Shown in pieces: positions 1 to 5,100 of a stretch of DNA of 5,893 nt. This stretch comes from JBNJEM01 sp051745935 (GTDB taxonomy: Bacteria; Planctomycetota; Planctomycetia; Pirellulales; Pirellulaceae). Position numbers and translations under genes: made by a program. The number at the start of each line of letters is the position of its first letter. Positions within the stretch are counted from its first letter, which is position 1. The notes under the pieces were generated by a model that worked only from the letters and a program-made list of their open reading frames with translations, was not told the DNA's origin and ran no database searches. The DNA is taken from NCBI GenBank assembly GCA_051745935.1, contig JBNJEM010000514.1:1-5893 (forward strand), read 5' to 3'.

Positions 1-164
1 AAAACATGGCGGAGAGCCCTTCTGGGAAAATCTCCGCTTACAACTCCGGTTTTAATGTCAACCGTGATCTGGTATTCGCCGTATACCGCATGAAAGTGAT
101 GCGGTGGATGTTCCCGTGGAAAAATACCGATCACAATTCCGAGAAATCGTGATAGTTCTGCCAT
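1..164 (-). CDS. DUF4160 domain protein, N-terminal part (cut by window edge)
   Basis: Reading the minus strand from the ATG at 164-162 gives 54 open codons to the window edge. The product begins MAELSRFLGIVIGIF, continues with a proline/histidine stretch (EHPPHHFHAVYGEY, residues 18-31), then ITVDIKTGVVSGDFPRRAL (residues 33-51). This order is the hallmark of the small DUF4160 family: an SRFxGI start, a PPHFHxxYGEY motif, and a KRAL-type motif before the C-terminal helix. Family members are about 80-90 residues long, so roughly the last third is missing here. Their function is unknown. They often sit beside a DUF2442 gene, and such pairs have been suggested to be toxin-antitoxin-like; the partner, if present, would lie outside the window. 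There is no clear ribosome binding site before the ATG. The gene follows the lipoprotein gene on the same strand after an 83-bp gap that contains a dyad. Family assignment is confident; any role is not. Confidence 0.85.
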   Translation of the reverse strand, partial: MAELSRFLGIVIGIFPREHPPHHFHAVYGEYQITVDIKTGVVSGDFPRRALRHV

Positions 165-190
165 ACTATAATTTTCAGCGACAGGACCAC

Positions 191-225
191 TTGCCGGTAT
201 GGAGCGGGGGCGGAATACCGGTCAA
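191..225. repeat. Inverted repeat with weak promoter-like boxes between lipoprotein and DUF4160 genes
   Basis: CCGGTAT at 194-200 is the exact reverse complement of ATACCGG at 215-221, with a 14-nt spacer. With T222 bulged, TTG (191-193) also pairs with CAA (223-225), giving a 10-bp arm. It lies 23 nt past the lipoprotein stop and 26 nt before the DUF4160 start. No T-run follows on the minus strand, so a simple terminator is unlikely. On the minus strand TTGACC (225-220) and CATACC (201-196) are 18 bp apart and could be a weak promoter for the DUF4160 gene, which would make the dyad an operator. The repeat is seen directly; its role is inference. Confidence 0.4.
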
Positions 226-228
226 GTG

Positions 229-245
229 AATCCATTGGTTCAAGG
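229..245 (+). repeat. Left arm of imperfect inverted repeat bracketing the lipoprotein gene
   Basis: The arm reads AATCCATTGGTTCAAGG. Its 10-bp core TGGTTCAAGG (236-245) recurs exactly on the opposite strand at 674-665, and the outer AATC is also shared, with one or two differences between. The arms enclose the whole lipoprotein gene: this one sits just past its stop codon. No target-site duplication or transposase was found. Confidence 0.5.
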
Positions 246-257
246 GTTCAAGGGTTT
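237..257 (+). repeat. Short tandem repeat, period 8, over the lipoprotein stop codon
   Basis: GGTTCAAG is repeated head to tail at 237-244 and 245-252, with a partial third copy GGTTT at 253-257. The stop codon of the minus-strand lipoprotein gene (250-248) lies inside it, so gain or loss of a unit would change the last residues of that protein. The first unit is also part of the left arm of the flanking inverted repeat. Confidence 0.65.
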
Positions 258-658
258 CGTTCTTGTTTTGTCCAGGATGTAACGACAAAATACTGGTAAT
301 CTTTGGGCGGATTTTTGTATACGAACCGGTCTCTGTTTTGTATCTTTTGAAAATGACCTCTCAAAACCATTTCACCTTCCAACTTGTCAGGAGCTTTCAC
401 GCCTTCCGGAAACACTGCGTGAATCCACGTTTTGTCATTTTCCCGTTTTCGAAAGATCAGTTCAATCCCGTCGGGATAGTCGCCTCCTTTGACGCACATA
501 AGCGGGTAACTGGGCGGATTCCGAGAAGTCGGCGCAACAAACACAAGGTTCTCCATGGTTTCATCCGTCGTGGCTTCATCAAGAGCCCCTTTTTGCCCGC
601 TTTGGCAAGCGCAGCCAATTGTCAATGTCATGAATAGTGTAAATATCAAACTTCTCAT
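248..658 (-). CDS. Small secreted lipoprotein of unknown function
   Basis: This is a 136-residue protein. A longer frame opens at 997, but its upstream part is a PIN-domain remnant and an antitoxin shadow. The ATG at 658-656 is chosen because a signal sequence starts exactly there and AAGGTG (668-663) precedes it by 4 nt. Residues 2-15 form a short hydrophobic signal ending in TIGC, so Cys16 is the likely lipidated residue; the -3 position is Thr rather than the usual Leu. Alanine after the Cys argues for outer-membrane rather than inner-membrane retention. An acidic linker (residues 25-36) follows, then a folded part rich in beta-forming residues (about 39-130). The C-terminal segment, with LRGHFQKIQN (99-108) and KDYQYFVVTSW (119-129), resembles the end of small uncharacterised PVC lipoproteins I have seen, but I cannot name a family. 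It is bracketed by inverted repeats, which may mark it as a cassette. No function is proposed. Confidence 0.75.
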   Translation of the reverse strand: MRSLIFTLFMTLTIGCACQSGQKGALDEATTDETMENLVFVAPTSRNPPSYPLMCVKGGDYPDGIELIFRKRENDKTWIHAVFPEGVKAPDKLEGEMVLRGHFQKIQNRDRFVYKNPPKDYQYFVVTSWTKQERNP

Positions 659-664
659 TCTACA

Positions 665-680
665 CCTTGAACCAGTGATT
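665..680 (-). repeat. Right arm of imperfect inverted repeat bracketing the lipoprotein gene
   Basis: Read on the minus strand from 680, this arm is AATCACTGGTTCAAGG. It matches the left arm at 229-245 on the plus strand apart from one or two positions. It covers the leader of the lipoprotein gene, and its 3' end forms part of that gene's ribosome binding site. Confidence 0.5.
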
Positions 681-731
681 ATCCAGAACGGCCTATCACC
701 GGCGCCGTGGCTGGGAATAGGCCGACCGGCG

Positions 732-749
732 CGGCGGGCTATCCCGCCG
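732..749. repeat. GC-rich hairpin between PIN remnant and lipoprotein gene
   Basis: CGGCGGG (732-738) pairs perfectly with CCCGCCG (743-749) around a CTAT loop. An alternative stem uses CCGGCG (725-730) with CGCCGG (745-750). It is strong, but no T-run follows on either strand, so it is not a typical factor-independent terminator. It could still limit transcription from the antitoxin into the lipoprotein gene. Role uncertain. Confidence 0.45.
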
Positions 750-763
750 GCTGCAGTTGTGCA

Positions 764-886
764 GTTCAATGGCGTCGTGATGAGGAGCATCGGCAAGCCC
801 AACTCGTGATTGACGGCTGCTATACGTTCCATCTTATTCGGATTTGCCAGATGCTGGCAATTCCACGTCAGCAAAACATCAGCCGT
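764..886 (-). pseudogene. Remnant of a VapC-like PIN-domain protein (C-terminal piece)
   Basis: In the minus frame, about 40 residues starting TADVLLTWNCQHLANPNK and ending LPMLLITTPLN match the C-terminal part of a subfamily of VapC-type PIN proteins. That subfamily has a conserved DYLLTWNCxHIANA motif, an NxxLG helix and a final TPLEL motif. The N-terminal hundred or so residues, with most of the acidic metal-binding site of a PIN nuclease, are absent. The reading after TTPLN no longer resembles the family. No ribosome binding site or sensible start precedes the fragment; the ATG at 997 lies inside the antitoxin gene. I therefore call it a decayed remnant, probably of a second toxin once located here. 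Family identity rests on recognised motifs; loss of function is an inference from what is missing. Confidence 0.7.
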
Positions 887-910
887 TCGGCGCCCGCGGT
901 TGAGAAGCCC

Positions 911-931
911 AGGTGGCGTGCTATGCCACTT
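911..931. repeat. Hairpin over the antitoxin stop codon
   Basis: GTGGC (913-917) pairs with GCCAC (925-929), extended by a GT wobble and an A-T pair, around a 7-nt loop that includes the antitoxin TAG (923-921). No T-run follows on the minus strand. It may be a weak transcript-end structure or chance. Confidence 0.3.
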
Positions 932-1238
932 GAGCGTGTAATCGGACGCCGAGTGCGCGCGCCACCTTGAGCACCGTGGCAAAGCTCGGATTGCCATCCT
1001 CGCTCAGCGCTTTGTACAGGCTCTCGCGGCTCAGACCCGCGTCGCGTGCAACCTGTGTCATGCCGCGTGCGCGCGCAATGTCGCCGAGCGCGCGAGCGAT
1101 ACCGGCGGCATCATCCGGCGCCTCTTCGAACCAGGCATCAAGGTACGCAGCCATCTCTTCGGGCGTACGAAGCTGTTCGGCGACGTCGTACGCGATGGTC
1201 TTCGTCCTGCCGGTCGACTTCTTAATGGTCTTTGCCAT
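921..1238 (-). CDS. HI1420-family addiction-module antitoxin (Xre-type HTH)
   Basis: This 105-residue protein is of the usual length for the 'putative addiction module antidote' family (HI1420 type). In such modules it binds and neutralises the RelE/ParE-like toxin encoded just upstream, and represses the shared promoter. After a basic N-terminus, residues 19-44 form the acidic TPEEMAAYLDAWFEEAPDD segment. IARALGDIARARGMTQVA (47-64), DAGLSRESLYKALS (66-79) and GNPSFATVLKVARALGVRL (82-100) follow; all are family hallmarks, and residues 60-95 make up the helix-turn-helix. The start is the ATG at 1238-1236. AGGAG at 1252-1248 precedes it by 9 nt and overlaps the toxin stop codon, so the two genes are arranged for coupled translation with a 12-nt gap. 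The stop is TAG. The frame is intact although its partner toxin is broken. Identification is confident; repression of its own promoter is inferred from the family. Confidence 0.93.
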   Translation of the reverse strand: MAKTIKKSTGRTKTIAYDVAEQLRTPEEMAAYLDAWFEEAPDDAAGIARALGDIARARGMTQVARDAGLSRESLYKALSEDGNPSFATVLKVARALGVRLHAQVA

Positions 1239-1250
1239 GACATGGCACTC

Positions 1251-1538
1251 CTAGAGATTCTTCGCGAGAGCGATGGCGGTCTTGATGTCCTCCGATTGGG
1301 TTGACTTGTCGCCTCCGGCAAGCAGCACGATCATTTCGCCGCCACGCTCGGTGTAGTAAACCCTATACCCAGGGCCGTAGTCGATTTTCAACTCGCAAAC
1401 GCCGTCCGTGAGACGCCGATGTTTTCCGGGGTTGCCGTGTACCAGCCGGTCGACACGAACCTAGACGCGTGCGCGTCCCACACGATCGCGTAGCGAATTG
1501 ATCCAATCGCGGTACACTTCGGTAGTTTTGACGACCAT
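1251..1538 (-). pseudogene. HI1419-family RelE/ParE-like toxin, interrupted by an in-frame TAG
   Basis: Translating the minus strand from the ATG at 1538 gives MVVKTTEVYRDWINSLRD and then GRARV, a TAG at 1463-1461 (codon 26), VRVDRLVHGNPGK, and CELKIDYGPGYRVYY (residues 48-62). IVLLAGGDKSTQ (70-81) and IKTAIALAKNL follow before a TAG at 1253-1251. The full span is 96 codons, the normal length for the family (about 95-105 residues), with no frameshift. Relatives read RARIQARIDRL at the break, so residue 26 was probably glutamine and a single CAG-to-TAG change explains the stop. Family members are mRNA interferase-like or gyrase-poison-like toxins of the RelE/ParE fold. The surviving 25-residue peptide cannot form that fold, and the next in-frame starts fall in the last half. 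Promoter, operator-like dyad and antitoxin all remain, so the loss looks recent. A sequencing error or a population variant cannot be excluded. Confidence 0.88.
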
Positions 1539-1540
1539 GC

Positions 1541-1565
1541 GTGTATCGTAGCCCACAGGATACAC
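1541..1565. promoter_or_regulatory. Operator-like dyad over the TA promoter
   Basis: GTGTATC (1541-1547) is exactly repeated in inverse as GATACAC (1559-1565), with an 11-bp spacer. The half-sites are 18 bp apart centre to centre, less than two helical turns. The dyad covers the -10 box and the spacer of the promoter. Binding here by the HTH antitoxin would block RNA polymerase, the usual autoregulation of such modules. The repeat is seen directly; the binder is inferred. Confidence 0.55.
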
Positions 1566-1572
1566 ATGTCAA
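1545..1572 (-). promoter_or_regulatory. Sigma70-type promoter of the toxin-antitoxin operon
   Basis: On the minus strand a perfect -35 box TTGACA (1572-1567) and a -10 box TACGAT (1550-1545; 4 of 6 consensus) are 16 bp apart. Only 6 nt (ACACGC) separate the -10 from the toxin ATG at 1538, so transcription would begin at or within a base or two of the start codon. No Shine-Dalgarno sequence is present, which fits a leaderless message. Confidence 0.65.
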
Positions 1573-1668
1573 GGACCAAACACCACGGAGCTGCGTGGCG
1601 CCAAACAGGACTTGTCACCTACCGCCATGTCCAACAACCCCCGTCTCGCGCCTCGGAAAAGACCGGGC

Positions 1669-1702
1669 CACGTTCGAGAACGTGACTTCAGAGGGCTGAA
1701 GT
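1669..1702. repeat. Two abutting perfect stem-loops
   Basis: CACGTTC (1669-1675) pairs with GAACGTG (1678-1684), and directly after it ACTTCAG (1685-1691) pairs with CTGAAGT (1696-1702) around AGGG. The two 7-bp stems touch with no gap. No T-run follows closely on either strand. The pair stands between divergent genes, so it is not needed as a terminator for either. It may be part of a dispersed repeat element together with the direct repeat that follows. Confidence 0.6.
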
Positions 1703-1711
1703 GTTACAAAA

Positions 1712-1738
1712 ATCTTTCTGTCCTCAGATCTTTCTGTC
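1712..1738. repeat. 11-bp direct repeat, period 16
   Basis: ATCTTTCTGTC occurs at 1712-1722 and again at 1728-1738, separated by CTCAG. On the minus strand it reads as repeated GACAGAAAGAT. Similar GACAGAAA-type intergenic repeats are, from memory, common in Verrucomicrobia-like genomes, but I cannot check copy number here. Confidence 0.6.
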
Positions 1739-2129
1739 GTTCCTTACCGTGCGAACTGTAAGCTGATGGAGGGCGATGTTGGCCCAGTGGAGCTGGCGGA
1801 ATGGACTGGCGGCACTCGGGTTCTGGAAATCCTGGACGTTTTCGGCGGTCGGTCCGACAGGAGAATCTTGCGACGGGAAAATCGTGTCTTACAGCCTGTA
1901 TATTCCAGGCGGTTGGATTCTTCCGGGTGGAAAGCGGCCTGACGCAAGCCGTCCTCCCGTTGGTCGGACTCGCGGCGGAGAAAGTCATTCGCGACCGGTA
2001 TAACAAAACGGGGGGGCCCGCTCCCAAAAACCCCTCGTTGAAACGAAACCCCCTCGGTTCTTTTCCGGGCTCCCGCGGAATGGTACGATCGGGATAATTC
2101 ACTAGCCAGAAAGGAATGTCGGGGAAGCG

Positions 2130-2150
2130 ATGAAAGAGATACACAAATGA
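2130..2150 (+). other. Possible six-codon leader ORF overlapping the start of the large gene
   Basis: ATG at 2130-2132 opens a tiny frame MKEIHK with TGA at 2148-2150. The TGA overlaps the ATG of the large gene (2147-2149) in an ATGA arrangement typical of coupled translation. GGGGAA (2121-2126) is placed 3 nt before this ATG, whereas the large gene itself has only a weak AGAG (2135-2138). Small size makes chance likely; no peptide function is suggested. Confidence 0.2.
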
Positions 2151-5100
2151 AATGCAAGAATCTCGGATTACTGGTGGCGGTTCTGTTCGTTCCCTGTTCG
2201 AGCCCCGCGTGCGGAGCCGAATGGCCCATGTGGCGCCATGATGCCCGGCGGTCCGCCGCCGCGCCGTCAGCGCTGCCACCGCGACTCGATTTGCAATGGC
2301 GGAAGGAATTTCAGCCGCCGGAGCCGGCGTATCCAGGCGAAGTCAGATTGAACTTCGACGCCAGCTACCAGCCCATCGCGGCCGGCGGCATGGTCTTTGT
2401 TCCCTCGATGGTTACCGACAGCGTAACGGCGCTCAATGCGGAGACCGGCGATCGGGAATGGGAATTCTACACGGACGGTCCCGTTCGGTTCGCTCCCGTC
2501 GCGTGGCGTGGAAGTGTCTATTTCACTTCGGATGATGGCTATCTTTACTGTCTTAACGCTGCCGATGGCGAACTTGAATGGAAATTCTGGGGGCCCCCGG
2601 TTGAACGTAAGCCGTACCGGTTGCTGGGCAACGGCCGTCTGATCTCGCGCTGGGCCGCGCGGGGCGGTCCGGTGTTGAAGGACGGAATCGTGTACTTTGG
2701 CTGCGGCCTTTGGCCGTCCGAAGGCGTGTATGTGTGTGCGGTGGATGCCGAATCGGGTGAGCTGGTTTGGCGGAACGGAAAGCTGGCCCACATCGAGCAA
2801 GGGCTCGTGGACCATAGCGCGCGCCGCGACGTGGGCTTGACACCGACCGGATATCTCGCGGTGGCGGGAGACCGGCTCATCGTTCCAGCGGGCCGAGCCC
2901 TGCCGGCGATTTTCTCGCGCCAATCGGGCCGCATGGAGCCATACTGCACCGGATGGGGCGGACGAGGGGGACTGGCGCGAGGCTCCTGGTGGGTGGCCAC
3001 TGCCGGAAACTATTACATGACCAGCGGCGAGCTGTACGGGTTGACCGGCGAGGCAAGTCGCATCCGCGACCCGCTACCGCCGGAGCAAATGAAGCCTGAC
3101 GAATTCACGCGGGCGACGGGGCTGTCCGGAGAGCAAGTTCGGCAGTGGATGGAAAGCGGAGAGCTGCCCACCGTGCAAAAGGATGGCGAGCGGCTTGTCG
3201 ACGCGAGGACGGAGAAGGGGTACCTGACGTGGGGCGAGCCGCGATCGGAGGCCGAAAAACATGTCATCACGGAGCACCCGAGGCTCCAGATCAGTCCCGC
3301 CAATCAGTACAACATGCAGCCCTTCCGCACGCCGGTGCTGACCTCAAACACCATGATCTATTCCGTGCCCAGCGGTCAAGACTCGGCCATCGGGCGGCGG
3401 CTGGACGAGTTGCCTCATGGCAGCAGGTTCATCGGAGAGCGGACGGATGAGGTGTCTTTTAGTGGGATCGTGTCATACGACCTCGGGGCGGAACCGCGGT
3501 GGGGATTGAGCATGACCCGCAACGCGCCCGGCGCCCCCGTCAGGGCATGGAACACGTTGCGATTCGACCGTCTTTGGACGGTCGCGGCGGACCTGAAGGT
3601 TTACCTGAAGGCCGGCTCGTCGCTGTATGCCGGCCGTCCCGGGCTGGTGGCGGCCCTCCAACTGGAAGGGGACAAAGGGGATACCGGTCGGCCGAAGGTC
3701 TCGTGGCAAGAAAACATTGACGGCGCGCCGTCCACCATGCTGGCCGCCGAGGAGCGGCTTTTTGTCATGACGCGGCAGGGAACGCTCTATTGCTTCGGGG
3801 CGGGAAAGCCAGCTCAAAGCGACACCACCGCCGAAAACCCTGATCGGTCCCGGCCGGACGCGAGGGACAATAACGGAAATCGCGAGGCGTTTCTGAAATA
3901 CGCGGACGGCAAGAAGGGCTATTGTCTGGTCCTGGACCGCGCCGACCCTGGGTTTCTCCGCGAGCTCTGCCGTCGTTCGGACTTCCACGTGATCGCGTTG
4001 CATTCGGACGAAAAGGCCGTGCGAGCGGCGCGGGAACGGCTTGACGGGGACGGACTCTACGGAACCAGGGTCCATATCGTGCCCGGCGACCTTTCGACCG
4101 TGCGTTTGCCACGCTATCTGGCCAGTCTGGTCATCTCGCCAGAGAACACATGCGCCGGACTGGGCAACGTCAAGCAGCTAGTCCGACGCGTCTCCTCGCT
4201 GCTCCACCCGCGAGAAGGCGTGGGCCACTTGGCGGTTTCGGGCTTCCAACCGGGATCGCTGAATGAACTCGATGGACTGGCACCGGACGAAATCCGGATC
4301 CAGAAAAGCGAGGGCGGGATCGTGCTCCGGCGGAGTGGCGTGACAAAAAACACGGCGTCTTGGACGCACGAGGCCGGGGGACCTGACAATGCCTTCGCGA
4401 ACGCCGACGAAACCGTCAGGCCTCCTTTCGGCGTGCTGTGGTTTGGAGGAGCCATCGACCGCTTGTGGCCCAGCTGGGACTACACGCACAGCCGGCCGCC
4501 CCGGCCGCTGGTGTGCGATGGCCGGATGTTCTTTCTGGTCGCAAACAGGGTGCACGCCGCGGATGCGTATACCGGCCGTCCGCTGTGGACCACGACACTC
4601 GAGCCATCGGACAAAGGGGAGCAACTCCGGCAAGAGCACTTCGTGGCCCGTCGCAACACGGCGGACAACTACATCGCCACCCCCGACACGCTGTACCTCG
4701 TAGGTCGCTCGTGCTGCCGGATGCTGGACACGAAAACAGGCGCGAGAACAGGCAAAATAAACACCCCGCCGGCCTTGAAAGACAGCACGCCCCGGGAGGA
4801 ACGGGAATGGCACGAAGCCAGGGTATGGCGGGATTCCCTGCTGGTTGCCATGGGACGCTTCCTGGTGTGCATGGATCGCCGGGACGGCGCGCCACGGTGG
4901 AAAATATCCACCGACAAGGACCGTTTGACGTTTGCCGTGGGTAACGGTCGCGTGTACGCGGCCGACTACGGGTTGGCTGAACGTCGCCGCAAGGGCGAAG
5001 AGAAAAACGGCTCGACCACCCTCCGGGCCGTGGATCTGGCCACGGGCGCGTCGCTTTGGAAAGCAACGGCCATGGTGCCTCCGGAATCGGTTAATGCGCC

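Larger units (their letters stand above)
1573..2146. other. Divergent intergenic region without a convincing gene
   Basis: About 570 bp separate the toxin promoter from the large plus-strand gene. Overlapping open frames on both strands (for example minus 1704-2279 and plus 1776-2097) have no recognisable domains and are rich in Arg, Pro and Ser, as shadow frames of GC-rich DNA are; I do not call them genes. Visible structure includes a small hairpin upstream of the TA promoter (CCACG 1583-1587 with CGTGG 1594-1598). Two abutting stem-loops and an 11-bp direct repeat are listed separately. There is a run of seven G at 2010-2016, and a loose direct repeat of AAACCCC(C)TCG near 2028-2037 and 2046-2056. 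GATAAT at 2093-2098 could be a -10 box for the large gene, but I see no matching -35 box. Confidence 0.6.

Noticed and set aside
65..229. A plus-strand open stretch with protein-like reading
   Set aside because: It has no ATG start in frame, and the opposite strand carries a clear DUF4160 coding sequence over the same bases.
263..637. A plus-strand 124-codon open frame opposite the lipoprotein gene
   Set aside because: It is antisense to a gene with a good start, signal peptide and ribosome site, and shows no motif of its own.
248..997. One 249-residue minus-strand protein from the ATG at 997
   Set aside because: Its first third is a shadow of the antitoxin gene, its middle is a PIN-domain remnant and its last 136 residues are a complete lipoprotein with its own ribosome site and signal peptide. 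The frames are contiguous by chance.
1461..1463. TAG recoded as glutamine (alternative genetic code) to rescue the toxin
   Set aside because: The same TAG codon ends the toxin frame, the antitoxin and the DUF4091-type tail at sensible places, so it behaves as a normal stop here.
1704..2279. Overlapping minus-strand open frames of 161-191 codons upstream of the large gene
   Set aside because: They overlap the signal-peptide region of the large gene, show low-complexity basic composition, pass through the hairpin/direct-repeat element and match no family I know.
2267..2923. A 218-codon minus-strand open frame
   Set aside because: It lies fully within the first propeller and has no recognisable motif, so it is a shadow.
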